NCBI RefSeq assembly: GCF_026339995.1
Contig: NZ_JAPEPT010000005.1
Location: forward strand, 372,001-436,000
Reading direction: 5' to 3'
DNA length: 64,000 nt
Source of the DNA: Streptomyces sp. NBC_01481
Lineage (GTDB): Bacteria > Actinomycetota > Actinomycetes > Streptomycetales > Streptomycetaceae
Below the pieces are notes generated by a model. It was not told the DNA's origin, did not search any database, and saw nothing but the letters and a program-made list of their open reading frames with translations. Of the stretch, positions 35,739 to 44,153 are shown piece after piece (the stretch's first letter is position 1; each line of letters opens with the position of its first letter). Both the position numbers and the translations under genes were made by a program.

Positions 35739-36833
35739 GTGTCCGCAGTCTCTTCGCGCCTTCCCGTCTTCCCCTGGGACAAGCTCGAGCCGTACAAGGC
35801 GACGGCCGCCGCCCACCCCGACGGCATCGTGGACCTCTCCGTCGGCACGCCGGTCGACTCCGTCCCGGACCTGATCCAAAAGGCCCTGGTCGCGGCGGCC
35901 GACTCGCCCGGCTATCCGACGGTGTGGGGCACGGTCGAGCTGCGGAACGCGCTCACCGGCTGGGTCGAGCGGCGCCTCGGCGCGGTCGACGTCGCGCACA
36001 CGAACGTCCTGCCCGTCGTCGGCTCCAAGGAGCTGGTGGCCTGGCTGCCGACCCAGCTGGGTCTCGGCCCGGGCGACAGGATCGCCCACCCGCGGCTCGC
36101 GTATCCGACGTACGAGGTCGGCGCGCGGCTGGCCCGCGCGGAGGCCGTCGTCTACGACGACCCGACCGAGCTCGACCCCGCCGGACTCAAGCTGCTCTGG
36201 CTCAACTCGCCCTCCAACCCGACCGGCCGCGTGCTGGCCAAGGACGAGCTGACCCGCATCGTCGCGTGGGCGCGCGAGCACGGCGTGCTGGTCTTCAGCG
36301 ACGAGTGCTATCTGGAGCTGGGCTGGGAGGCGGAACCGGTCTCGGTGCTGCACCCGGATGTCTGCGGCGGTACGTACGAGGGTGTCGTCGCCGTCCACTC
36401 GCTCTCCAAGCGCTCCAACCTGGCGGGCTATCGCGCGGCCTTCATCGCCGGTGACGAGAGGGTGCTGGGCGAGCTGCTGCAGATCCGCAAGCACGGCGGC
36501 ATGATGACGCCCGCGCCGGTGCAGGCCGCCACGGTCGTGGCGCTCGGCGACGACGTCCATGTCAGCGAGCAGCGGGCGCGGTACGCGGCCCGGCGTACCG
36601 CTCTGCGCACCGCGCTGGAGGGGCACGGCTTCCGGATCGAGCACAGCGAGGCCAGCCTCTATCTGTGGGCGACGCGCGACGAGCCGTGCTGGGACACGGT
36701 GGCGCACCTGGCGGAGCTCGGCATTCTGGTGGCGCCGGGCGACTTCTACGGGACGGCCGGTGAGCATTTCGTACGGGTGGCCTTCACGGCGACCGACGAG
36801 CGTGTCGAGGCCGCGGTCAAGCGCCTGGGCTGA
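35739..36833 (+). CDS. dapC: N-succinyldiaminopimelate aminotransferase DapC
   Basis: A 364-residue pyridoxal-phosphate aminotransferase (fold type I). It makes N-succinyl-LL-diaminopimelate in the lysine/peptidoglycan pathway. The Schiff-base lysine is about Lys224 in HSLSKRSNLAGYR. LNSPSNPTGRVL and the SDECYLELGW block are class I/II signatures. The likely start is GTG 35739; the open frame upstream to 35517 overlaps the ferredoxin gene. dapE, the next pathway enzyme, is 1.8 kb downstream. A bidirectional terminator follows. Confidence 0.9.
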   Translation: MSAVSSRLPVFPWDKLEPYKATAAAHPDGIVDLSVGTPVDSVPDLIQKALVAAADSPGYPTVWGTVELRNALTGWVERRLGAVDVAHTNVLPVVGSKELVAWLPTQLGLGPGDRIAHPRLAYPTYEVGARLARAEAVVYDDPTELDPAGLKLLWLNSPSNPTGRVLAKDELTRIVAWAREHGVLVFSDECYLELGWEAEPVSVLHPDVCGGTYEGVVAVHSLSKRSNLAGYRAAFIAGDERVLGELLQIRKHGGMMTPAPVQAATVVALGDDVHVSEQRARYAARRTALRTALEGHGFRIEHSEASLYLWATRDEPCWDTVAHLAELGILVAPGDFYGTAGEHFVRVAFTATDERVEAAVKRLG

Positions 36834-36850
36834 GTCCGGCAGAGAACGCG

Positions 36851-36889
36851 CGAAGGGGCCCCGGGAGCACAGATCCCGAGGCCCCTTCG
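36851..36889. terminator. Bidirectional terminator between dapC and the convergent exported-protein gene
   Basis: The arms 36851-36866 and 36874-36889 pair over about 15 bp with one mismatch near the centre and a 7-nt loop. The hairpin lies 17 bp past the dapC stop and 11 bp past the stop of the opposing gene. Confidence 0.82.
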
Positions 36890-36900
36890 GTGTGTACGGA

Positions 36901-37407
36901 CTAGCCGAGCGGGGACTGCACGGGCAGCTGCTCGGTGGGCAGGCCGTCGCCGACGGGAAGATCGCCGCCGACGGGGAGGTCGCCGCCGACGGGCAGGCCG
37001 CTGCCGACGGGGAGGCCGCCGAGCGACTGCGTCGCGGTGCCGGCGGTGCCGCCCACGACCTCGCCGGCGCTGCCCGCGGTGTCACCGGCCACCTCCTGGG
37101 CGGCGGCGGGCGCCGACTCGCCGGTCGTTCCGACGGTCTTGCCGGCCTTGTCGACGGCCTTGCCCGCGGTCGGAACGGCCTTCTTGACCGCACTGCCGCC
37201 GGTCTTGCCCGCCAGGTCGGTGGTCTTCTGCGACGCACCGTCGACCGTGTCGCCGACGCCGTCCGTGTCGAGCGCGGTCAGGCCGCCCACCGGGGCCTGC
37301 GGAAGTTCCACGGCGCCTGCGGAGCCGGCCGCACCGACCACGGGGGCAGCTCCCGCCGCGACGATCAGCGCGGCACGGGCGATCCGACGGGTCAGGGGGA
37401 GGGACAT
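36901..37407 (-). CDS. Small exported protein with a repetitive C-terminus
   Basis: 168 residues. An N-terminal signal peptide (RRIARAALIVAAGAAPVVG, then AGSAGA as the likely cleavage region) is followed by an Ala/Gly/Thr/Lys-rich low-complexity body. The last 40 residues contain tandem six-residue units of the form LPVGGD (four to five near-copies, DNA 36945-37030). No cysteines, enzyme motif or sortase signal is seen. It may be a cell-wall-associated structural protein. Function unknown. ATG 37407 has GGGGGAGGG upstream. Confidence 0.75.
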   Translation of the reverse strand: MSLPLTRRIARAALIVAAGAAPVVGAAGSAGAVELPQAPVGGLTALDTDGVGDTVDGASQKTTDLAGKTGGSAVKKAVPTAGKAVDKAGKTVGTTGESAPAAAQEVAGDTAGSAGEVVGGTAGTATQSLGGLPVGSGLPVGGDLPVGGDLPVGDGLPTEQLPVQSPLG

Positions 37408-37684
37408 GATGCTCCTAGAGGCGAGAAGGACTGTGGTTCGGACGCAGTGACAACCGCCGGAAGGGCGGGAGAAGTTGCGGTGCCCCGAGGTAAAGAGTTT
37501 GCAATGCGTCGCATTATCGGCTTCGGATAAAGACGGGCAAACATTCCATTGCGCAACCGTCTGCCGAACCGTCACTTCCCGTTGTTTGCAGGGGAATTGG
37601 GGGATCGGTCGTATGCGAGCCGAACAGCCGCGAGTGTTCTCGTCCCGAGTTGAGTGGAGTGCCTCGTTCGGGGGAGTGTCCGGA
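37408..37684 (-). promoter_or_regulatory. Leader region of the exported-protein gene, with a palindrome
   Basis: This 277-bp gap is unusually AT-rich for the window. A 13-bp palindrome, AATGCG-T-CGCATT (37503-37515), lies about 100 bp upstream of the exported-protein start and could be an operator. No confident promoter hexamers were assigned. Confidence 0.35.
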
Positions 37685-38632
37685 TCAGCGTGCGAGGCGA
37701 ATTCGTACGTCGGCGGTACCGGAATCCGCCGCGGACTTCTCCGACGGCGTGTTCTTGCCGGCGGAATGCCAGCCCTTCTCGGAATTCCGCGCGCTCCACA
37801 CCCGGCCCCGGTACGAGACCTCCTCGATGCGCAGCCCGTTCGCCCGCGCCACCGCCCAGTGCGCCAGCTCCCAGCCCCGCTGGGTGGCCCCGCCGCCGTA
37901 CGTCCCGGCCGTCGACGGCACCGGTACGGACACCTCGCGCGGGCCGGGCGCTCCCGTCCGGCCGGAGGCCCGTGCCTTCGGCAGCACCTCGGGACCGAAC
38001 GCCCGCACCAGCTCGGCCCGGACCTTCCCCGGGTCGCCCGCGGTGTCGCGCTCACGCGACTCGCAGGTCAGCGCCCCGCCCGCGCGACCGGTCAGGGCCG
38101 CGGCCAGCAGCGTCGCATCGGGCTCGTGCTTCGCGTACGCCTGCGGGAAACCACTGCGCTGGACGCGCTGCGCGGCGACCGTCAGCGGGAGCCGCGAATA
38201 GCCGGGGACCTCGGCGAGATGCTCGTAGAACTTCCCGGCGGAGTAGACGGGGTCGAGGATCTGGGCGGCCGTGCCCCAGCCCTTCGAGGGGCGCTGCTGG
38301 AAGAGGCCCAGCGAGTCCCGGTCGCCGTGCCCGAGGTTGCGCAGACCCGACTCCTGGAGAGCCGTCGCGAGCGCGATGGTGACCGCACGCTCCGGCATGC
38401 CGCGGGTGGTGCCGACCGCGGAGATCGTCGCGGCGTTCGCGGCCTGCTCGGCGCTGAGTTCGTACCGGGGGCCGCCGTCCTCGCCCTGGGGCGCCCGGAC
38501 CGTGCAGCGCGGAGCGCCGCCGCCGGTGACGTACTGCACGACGACGTAGCCGATCAGGGCCAGCAGCACGACGAACGCGGCCGCGATACGCAGGAGGCGG
38601 CCGCGCCGGACTGGGGAGGCGGTCTCGGACAC
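37685..38632 (-). CDS. Membrane-anchored lysozyme/lytic-transglycosylase-like protein
   Basis: 315 residues. A single N-terminal helix (LLRIAAAFVVLLALIGYVVV) suggests an anchored extracytoplasmic protein. The motif ALQESGLRNL followed by GDRDSLGLFQQRPSKGWG is typical of the actinobacterial SLT/lysozyme-like fold, with the glutamate of LQESG as the probable catalytic acid. The C-terminal ~100 residues are a separate domain (GWELAHWAVARANGLRIEEV). It diverges from dapE across 38 bp. Some databases label relatives heavy-metal transporters, which the sequence does not support. Confidence 0.8.
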   Translation of the reverse strand: MSETASPVRRGRLLRIAAAFVVLLALIGYVVVQYVTGGGAPRCTVRAPQGEDGGPRYELSAEQAANAATISAVGTTRGMPERAVTIALATALQESGLRNLGHGDRDSLGLFQQRPSKGWGTAAQILDPVYSAGKFYEHLAEVPGYSRLPLTVAAQRVQRSGFPQAYAKHEPDATLLAAALTGRAGGALTCESRERDTAGDPGKVRAELVRAFGPEVLPKARASGRTGAPGPREVSVPVPSTAGTYGGGATQRGWELAHWAVARANGLRIEEVSYRGRVWSARNSEKGWHSAGKNTPSEKSAADSGTADVRIRLAR

Positions 38633-38670
38633 CTGCCCACCGTACTGGAGCCCGCGTTAAGGTCGGAGCC

Positions 38671-39759
38671 ATGCCCGACACCGTGCTTGACCTCACTCTT
38701 GATGCCCCGGCGCTCACCGCCGCACTCGTCGACTTCCCGTCGGTCAGCGGCACCGAGAAGCCCCTGGCCGACGCGATCGAGGAGGCATTGCGCGAACTGC
38801 CGCACCTCACCGTCGACCGGCACGGGAACAACGTCGTCGCCCGCACCTACCTCGGGCACACCGAGCGGGTCATCCTCGCCGGCCACATCGACACCGTCCC
38901 GATCGCGGACAACGTGCCCTCCCGGCTGGACGAGAACGGCGTGCTCTGGGGCTGCGGCACGAGCGACATGAAGTCGGGCGTCGCGCTCCAGCTGCGTATC
39001 GCCGCGACCGTCCCCGAGCCCAACCGCGATCTCACCTTCGTCTTCTACGACAACGAAGAGGTCGCCGCACACCTCAACGGGCTGGGTCATGTGGCCGAAG
39101 CCCACCCCGACTGGCTGGAGGGTGACTTCGCGGTCCTCCTGGAGCCCTCCGACGCCCAGGTCGAGGGCGGCTGCCAGGGCACGCTGCGGGTCTTTCTCCG
39201 TACGACGGGGGAGCGGGCACACTCCGCGCGCAGCTGGATGGGGTCCAATGCCATTCACGCCGCGGCCCCGATCCTGGCCCGCCTCGCCGCGTACGAGCCG
39301 AGGCGGCCGGTGATCGACGGCCTCGAGTACCGCGAGGGGCTCAACGCCGTACGGATCGAGGGCGGCGTCGCCAGCAACGTCATCCCCGACGAGTGCACCG
39401 TCGTGGTCAACTACCGCTACGCGCCCGACCTCACCGAGGAGCAGGCCCTGGCGCACGTCCACGAGGTCTTCGCGGACTGCGGCGTCGAGGAGTTCGTGGT
39501 GGACGACCACTCGGGCGGAGCGCTGCCGGGGCTCTCGCACCCGGCCGCGGCCGCGTTCATGGAGGCCGTCGGCGGCAGCGCGCAGCCCAAGTTCGGCTGG
39601 ACGGACGTCTCACGTTTCAGCGGGCTGGGGGTGCCCGCGGTCAACTACGGGCCGGGCGACGCGCTCTTCGCCCACAAGCGGGACGAGCATGTCGCCGTCG
39701 AGAAGATCACGCACTGCGAGACCCGGCTCCGTGACTGGCTCACTGCCGGACAGCCCTGA
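38671..39759 (+). CDS. dapE: Succinyl-diaminopimelate desuccinylase DapE
   Basis: A 362-residue M20-family metallo-hydrolase acting after DapC in diaminopimelate synthesis. The metal ligands are recognisable in AGHIDTVP (His), CGTSDMKSG (bridging Asp), DNEEV (general-base Glu plus metal Glu), LEPSD and, near the end, LFAHKRDE (His). Length fits the actinobacterial DapE type. The ATG at 38671 is the only strong start. It likely shares regulation with the LOG-family gene 70 bp downstream. Confidence 0.94.
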   Translation: MPDTVLDLTLDAPALTAALVDFPSVSGTEKPLADAIEEALRELPHLTVDRHGNNVVARTYLGHTERVILAGHIDTVPIADNVPSRLDENGVLWGCGTSDMKSGVALQLRIAATVPEPNRDLTFVFYDNEEVAAHLNGLGHVAEAHPDWLEGDFAVLLEPSDAQVEGGCQGTLRVFLRTTGERAHSARSWMGSNAIHAAAPILARLAAYEPRRPVIDGLEYREGLNAVRIEGGVASNVIPDECTVVVNYRYAPDLTEEQALAHVHEVFADCGVEEFVVDDHSGGALPGLSHPAAAAFMEAVGGSAQPKFGWTDVSRFSGLGVPAVNYGPGDALFAHKRDEHVAVEKITHCETRLRDWLTAGQP

Positions 39760-39829
39760 TTTCACATGTCGTAACGTTCGCCGACCTACCCTGAGCCAAA
39801 GCATTGATGTTCGGCGGAGGGAGCAGGTC

Positions 39830-40588
39830 ATGGGCAACCCCGAGGGACCCGAGGGTTTGCGGGCGCTGGCGGAACAGCGACTGGGACCGGTGCTGCGCCG
39901 CAGGCAGCAGGTCCAGCCCGGCACCACCGACCAGCGGCTGCTGGACACCGAGGGCGACTCCGAGTGGGTGCACACCGACCCCTGGCGGGTCATGCGCATC
40001 CAGTCGGAGTTCGTTGAGGGCTTCGGCGCGCTCGCCGAACTGCCCAGCGCGATCAGCGTCTTCGGCTCGGCCCGCACGGCGCCGGGAACCCCCGAGTACG
40101 AGACGGGTGTCCGCATCGGCAAGGCCCTCGTCGACGCCGGCTTCGCGGTGATCACGGGCGGCGGCCCGGGCGCGATGGAGGCGGCGAACAAGGGCGCGCG
40201 GGAGGCGGAGGGCATCTCGGTCGGCCTGGGCATCGAGCTCCCCTTCGAGCAGGGGCTCAACCAGCACGTCGACATCGGCGTGAACTTCCGCTACTTCTTC
40301 GTCCGCAAGACGATGTTCGTGAAGTACGCGCAGGGCTTCGTGGTCCTGCCGGGCGGCCTCGGCACGCTGGACGAACTGTTCGAGGCGCTCACCCTGGTCC
40401 AGACGCGGAAGGTGACGCGCTTCCCGATCGTGCTGTTCGGCACGGAGTACTGGAGCGGCCTGGTGGACTGGCTGCGGAACACGGTGGTGGCGCAGGGGAA
40501 GGCGTCGGAGCACGATCTGCTGCTGTTCCATGTCACGGACGACGTGGAGGAGGCGGTCTCGATGGTGACGAAGGAGACGGGCCGCTAG
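39830..40588 (+). CDS. LOG-family (TIGR00730) nucleotide 5'-monophosphate phosphoribohydrolase
   Basis: 252 residues. The family motifs GGGPGAMEAAN and PGGLGTLDE are both present, the latter in the context VVLPGGLGTLDEL. LOG enzymes release free bases, including cytokinins, from nucleoside monophosphates (family knowledge). ATG 39830 is preceded by GGAGGGAGCAGG; the upstream open frame has no start context. Mycobacteria have a LOG gene at the same point between dapE and folP2 (memory). Repeat copy B lies immediately 3'. Confidence 0.9.
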   Translation: MGNPEGPEGLRALAEQRLGPVLRRRQQVQPGTTDQRLLDTEGDSEWVHTDPWRVMRIQSEFVEGFGALAELPSAISVFGSARTAPGTPEYETGVRIGKALVDAGFAVITGGGPGAMEAANKGAREAEGISVGLGIELPFEQGLNQHVDIGVNFRYFFVRKTMFVKYAQGFVVLPGGLGTLDELFEALTLVQTRKVTRFPIVLFGTEYWSGLVDWLRNTVVAQGKASEHDLLLFHVTDDVEEAVSMVTKETGR

Positions 40589-40621
40589 GCGGGGGCGCTG
40601 CCCCGGACCCCGCGCCTCAAA

Positions 40622-40811
40622 CTCCCCCAGACTTCGTCCGGGGGGACCCCCACGGGGCTGACATGTGCGGCTGGGCCGCACATGTCAGCCCGTCCGGCGT
40701 TTGAGGACACGCGCGAAGCGCGTACGGGGGTCTGGGGGCTTGCCCCCAGTTCGGGATGGGGGTACCTCCCACGGCCGCCAGGCCGTAGGGGGAGGGCGGG
40801 GTGGGGAACAA
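40622..40811 (-). repeat. Dispersed structured intergenic repeat, copy B
   Basis: A 190-bp reverse-orientation match to copy A (24905-25111), again between two convergent genes. Its main hairpin, 40655-40671 with 40675-40691, is a perfect 17-bp stem with a 3-nt loop. Other stems correspond to those in copy A. It spans nearly all of the 260-bp gap between the LOG-family and folP genes and probably terminates both. Confidence 0.88.
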
Positions 40812-40847
40812 GCCCGCCGCAGGCGCCCCGCACCCGCACCGCCCCCC

Positions 40848-41708
40848 TTACGCCAGCCCCCGCCTCGCCACCGCCGGCCCCCTGTGCCCCGCGATCGTCG
40901 ACACCATGTCCAGCACCTGCCGCGTCTCCGCCACCTCGTGCACCCGGTACACCTGCGCCCCCAGCCATGCCGACACCGCCGTCGTCGCCAGCGTCCCGAT
41001 TACGCGCTCCTTCACCGGCTTGTCGAGCGTCTCGCCGACGAAGTCCTTGTTCGAGAGCGAGACCAGCACTGGCCATCCCGTCTCGACGAGCTCCCCGAGC
41101 CGCCGTGTCGCCTCCAGCGAATGGCGTGTGTTCTTCCCGAAGTCGTGCCCTGGATCGATCATGATCCCGTCCCGGCGCACCCCCAGCCCCACGGCCCGCT
41201 CGGCCAGCGACAGCGTCACCCGCAGAATGTCGGCGACCACGTCGTCGTACGCGATCCGGTGCGGCCGCGTCCGCGGCTCCGCGCCGCCCGCGTGGGTGCA
41301 CACCAGGCCGACGCCGTACCGTGCGGCCACCTCCGCCAGCTTCGGGTCGACGCCGCCCCACGCGTCGTTGAGCAGATCCGCGCCGGCCTCGCAGACCGCC
41401 TCGCCCACCTCGTGCCGCCAGGTGTCGACGCTGATCACGATGTCCGGGTGCCGCCTGCGGACCTCGGCCACGAAGCCGACCGTCCGCCGCGCCTCCTCCT
41501 CGGCGGTGACCTCCTCGCCGGGACCGGCCTTCACACCACCGATGTCGATGATGGCGGCGCCCTCCGCCACGGCCTGCTCGACGCGGGCGAGCGCGGGCTC
41601 GTCGCGGAACGTCGCGCCCTGGTCGTAGAAGGAGTCAGGCGTACGGTTCACGATCGCCATGATCACCGGCTCGTGCACGTCGAATTCGCGCCGTCCCAGC
41701 CGCAGCAT
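40848..41708 (-). CDS. folP: Dihydropteroate synthase family protein, FolP2-like
   Basis: 286 residues of the pterin-binding TIM-barrel family. MAIVNRTPDSFYDQG corresponds to the family's first signature. DIGGVKAGPGEEV sits where canonical enzymes have DIGGESTRPG, and DPGHDFGKN and the NDAWGG segment follow. The altered second motif and the genomic position resemble mycobacterial FolP2, which is thought not to be the main folate enzyme (memory). Whether it makes dihydropteroate is therefore uncertain. No other folate gene lies nearby. Confidence 0.85.
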   Translation of the reverse strand: MLRLGRREFDVHEPVIMAIVNRTPDSFYDQGATFRDEPALARVEQAVAEGAAIIDIGGVKAGPGEEVTAEEEARRTVGFVAEVRRRHPDIVISVDTWRHEVGEAVCEAGADLLNDAWGGVDPKLAEVAARYGVGLVCTHAGGAEPRTRPHRIAYDDVVADILRVTLSLAERAVGLGVRRDGIMIDPGHDFGKNTRHSLEATRRLGELVETGWPVLVSLSNKDFVGETLDKPVKERVIGTLATTAVSAWLGAQVYRVHEVAETRQVLDMVSTIAGHRGPAVARRGLA

Positions 41709-41809
41709 CAGCGGTTTCCTCCTCAGGTCGTCCGCCTGCGACCCTAACTGTCAGAGGGTCGTGGCACGATCAGCACCGGACAGTTTCCGCTCCGGGGAGA
41801 GGGTCGCTC

Positions 41810-42163
41810 GTGTTCTTGTTCTTGCTGATCGCGATGGTCGTGGTCGTCGCCGCGGTCACACTCGCCGTGGTCGGCGGCGGCGACAGGGCGGCTCTGCCGG
41901 AGGTGGCGCCCGAGCAGCTCGTGGATCCGCTGCCGGTCTCCCGCCCCGTCGGCCGGGCCGACGTCGACGCGCTGCGGCTGCCGGTCGCCCCCCGTGGCTA
42001 CCGGATGGCCGATGTGGACGATGTGCTGGGCCGCCTCGGCGCGGAGCTCGCCGAGCGGGACGCGCGCATCGCCGAACTGGAGTCCGCGCTGGCCGGTGCG
42101 CAGGCCACCGCGGGGGGCAGGCGCGACCTGTTCACCAAGCCCGGCGAGGAGCCCGAGCAGTGA
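41810..42163 (+). CDS. Small membrane protein with a DivIVA-like motif
   Basis: 117 residues from GTG 41810, with GGGGAGAG upstream. One N-terminal helix (FLFLLIAMVVVVAAVTLAVV) precedes a region containing APRGYRMADVDDVLGRL, which matches the short DivIVA-domain repeat. A coiled coil follows (ELAERDARIAELESALAGA). It may localise at the membrane through the helix. It overlaps the tag gene by four bases (GTGA). The same pair occurs in mycobacteria (memory). Confidence 0.85.
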   Translation: MFLFLLIAMVVVVAAVTLAVVGGGDRAALPEVAPEQLVDPLPVSRPVGRADVDALRLPVAPRGYRMADVDDVLGRLGAELAERDARIAELESALAGAQATAGGRRDLFTKPGEEPEQ

Positions 42164-42756
42164 CGGGCGGCGCCGTCCCCGGGCCCGACGGGAAGCTGCG
42201 CTGCCCCTGGGGCCTGTCCGCCGACGAGTACGTCACGTACCACGACGAGGAGTGGGGCCGCCCGGTCCACGGTGACGACGCGCTGTTCGAACGGCTCTGC
42301 CTGGAGGCGTTCCAGTCGGGCCTGTCCTGGATCACCATTCTGCGCCGCCGCGACAGCTTCCGTACCGCCTTCGACGACTTCAAGATCGCATCCGTTGCGG
42401 CGTTCACCGATGCCGACAAGGAGCGACTGCTCGCCGACCCCGGGATCATCCGCAATCGCGCCAAGGTCGAGGCGACCCTCGCCAACGCGCGTGTGCTCGC
42501 CGACTGGCCGGCCGGCGAGCTGGACACGCTGATCTGGTCGCACGCCCCGGATGCGGCGAAGCGGCCGGCTCCGCGCACGATCGCCGACGTGCCCGCGGTC
42601 ACCGACGAGTCCACGGCGCTGGCGAAGGCCCTGAAGAAACGTGGTCTGCGCTTCATCGGGCCGACCACCGCGTACGCCCTGATGCAGGCATGCGGCCTCG
42701 TCGACGACCATCTGAGCGACTGCGTCGCCCGCGGAGCCGCCTCCCTGGCGTCCTAG
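42160..42756 (+). CDS. tag: 3-methyladenine DNA glycosylase I
   Basis: 198 residues from GTG 42160. It excises 3-methyladenine from alkylated DNA. The family is recognised by the N-terminal LRCPWGLS (zinc Cys), YHDEEWGRPVHGDD and LCLEAFQSGLSWITIL, and by a C-terminal LMQACGLVDDHLSDC (zinc Cys/His). Start and stop are fused to the DivIVA-like gene, so the two are co-translated. It converges with the crotonase gene across only 4 bp. Confidence 0.93.
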   Translation: MTGGAVPGPDGKLRCPWGLSADEYVTYHDEEWGRPVHGDDALFERLCLEAFQSGLSWITILRRRDSFRTAFDDFKIASVAAFTDADKERLLADPGIIRNRAKVEATLANARVLADWPAGELDTLIWSHAPDAAKRPAPRTIADVPAVTDESTALAKALKKRGLRFIGPTTAYALMQACGLVDDHLSDCVARGAASLAS

Positions 42757-42760
42757 CTTG

Positions 42761-43561
42761 CTAGCGGCCGAGGTACTTCGGCTTCTCCTTGCCGATGAAC
42801 GCCTGGACCGCGATCGCGTGGTCCTCCGAGGCGCCCGCCCGCGTCTGGAGCTCGTCCTCCTTCTCGAGCGTTTCGCCGAGCGTGTGGCCCGCGCCGAAGG
42901 CCAGGGACTCCTTGAGCGCCGCGTACGCCACGGTCGGCCCCTCGGCGAGGGCACGGGCCACGGCGGCCGCCTCGGCGGCCAGGTCGTCGGCGGGGACCAG
43001 CTTGTTCGCGATGCCCCACTCGTACGCCTCGCGCGCGGAGAACGACCGCGGGAAGAGCAGCAGGTCGGCGGCGCGGCTCTGGCCGATCAGCCGGGGCAGC
43101 GTCCAGGACACCGCGGAGTCCGCAGTCAGCGCGACACCCGCGAAGGACGTCGTGAATTTGGCGGTGTCGGCGACGACCCGGTAGTCCGCGGCGAGTGCGA
43201 AGCCGAGGCCCGCGCCCGCGGCGACGCCGTTGACCCCGGCCACGACCGGCTTCGGCATCTCGGTCAGGGCTCGCACGATGGGGTTGTAGTGCTCGCGCAC
43301 GGTGGTCATGACATCGCCGCTGCCCGCTTCGCGGGCGGCGGCGAGGGTCCCGATGTGCTCCTTGAGGTCCTGGCCCACACAGAAGGCGCGCCCGGCCGCG
43401 GTGAGCAGTACCGCCCGTACGGCGGGGTCCGCGGCGGCTTCCTGGGCCGCGTCCCGGAGGGCGACTTTGGCCTCGGTGTTCATCGCGTTCATGGCCTCGG
43501 GCCGGTTGATCGTGATCGTCGCGAGTCCGTCGCTCACCTCGTACAGCACGGAGTCGGCCAT
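42761..43561 (-). CDS. Crotonase-family enoyl-CoA hydratase/isomerase
   Basis: 266 residues from ATG 43561. The CoA/oxyanion-hole motifs FCVGQDLKEH and NGVAAGAGLG are clear. Both catalytic glutamates of true enoyl-CoA hydratase appear to be missing. The corresponding helix reads FAGVALTADSAVSWTLPRLIG, which resembles PaaG/PaaB-type isomerases that use an aspartate. It is therefore more likely an isomerase-type crotonase than a beta-oxidation hydratase (inference). No phenylacetate genes lie nearby. Confidence 0.85.
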   Translation of the reverse strand: MADSVLYEVSDGLATITINRPEAMNAMNTEAKVALRDAAQEAAADPAVRAVLLTAAGRAFCVGQDLKEHIGTLAAAREAGSGDVMTTVREHYNPIVRALTEMPKPVVAGVNGVAAGAGLGFALAADYRVVADTAKFTTSFAGVALTADSAVSWTLPRLIGQSRAADLLLFPRSFSAREAYEWGIANKLVPADDLAAEAAAVARALAEGPTVAYAALKESLAFGAGHTLGETLEKEDELQTRAGASEDHAIAVQAFIGKEKPKYLGR

Positions 43562-43884
43562 GGCAGGGTCCCCTTTGCGGCTCAAACAGCGTTGTTCAGG
43601 CATCTTCGGCGAGTGTTCAGGCCCAGCATGGCGGAGATCGCCGGGACCGAACATGTGACCTGCGTCAAACAATCTTCGGGCCCGGTCCGGTGCGCGGCGG
43701 CGAAGTATCGCAGGCGGATCGCCGAATTGAGTGGTTTTGAGAGAGCGCGTTGCGCAAGCGATGCCGACCGATGTTGGTCATCGGGTCCCGCCATGCGGGA
43801 TAATGACCTGGAAGCAATGTGTTCGATGCCGGTGACACCTGGGTTGTCGGCTGCGATGAGCTGGTTTCAGGAAGGGGAACGAGC
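43562..43884 (+). promoter_or_regulatory. Intergenic region with a candidate promoter for the DUF3117 gene
   Basis: A 323-bp gap between the divergent crotonase and DUF3117 genes. GATAAT at 43799-43804 with TTGGTC at 43774-43779 (19-bp spacer) is a possible housekeeping-type promoter for the DUF3117 gene. It partly overlaps the small palindrome CCCGC-CAT-GCGGG. A CTGCGTCAAACAATC stretch near 43660 is AT-rich but unassigned. Confidence 0.35.
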
Positions 43885-44052
43885 ATGGCGGCCATGAAGC
43901 CGCGGACGGGCGACGGCCCGCTCGAGGTGACCAAGGAGGGGCGGGGCATCGTCATGCGCGTTCCGCTCGAAGGCGGCGGTCGGCTTGTTGTCGAGCTGAC
44001 TCCGGACGAAGCCGATGCCCTCGGCGACGCCCTGAAGAAGGTCGTCGGCTGA
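43885..44052 (+). CDS. DUF3117 protein
   Basis: A 55-residue protein, exactly the family's usual length, with the conserved opening MAAMKPRTGDGPLEV, the block GRGIVMRVPLEGGGR and the tail DEADALGDALKKV. ATG 43885 follows GAAGGGG. DUF3117 is a small actinobacterial family (Rv1211 in M. tuberculosis, memory) without an established function. A perfect terminator lies just downstream. Confidence 0.93.
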   Translation: MAAMKPRTGDGPLEVTKEGRGIVMRVPLEGGGRLVVELTPDEADALGDALKKVVG

Positions 44053-44073
44053 CGCGGAAGCGCCCACACTTTT

Positions 44074-44105
44074 CATTGCCCCGGCACTGAGGTGCCGGGG
44101 CAATG
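44074..44105. terminator. Bidirectional terminator after the DUF3117 gene
   Basis: The arms 44074-44087 and 44092-44105 are perfectly complementary (14 bp, 4-nt loop), preceded by TTT and followed by CTGTTT. It serves the DUF3117 gene and possibly the opposing methyltransferase gene. Confidence 0.88.
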
Positions 44106-44153
44106 CTGTTTCCCGGGGCCATGCGGTTTTCGGGGCGGAGCTCCGGCCGTGCG

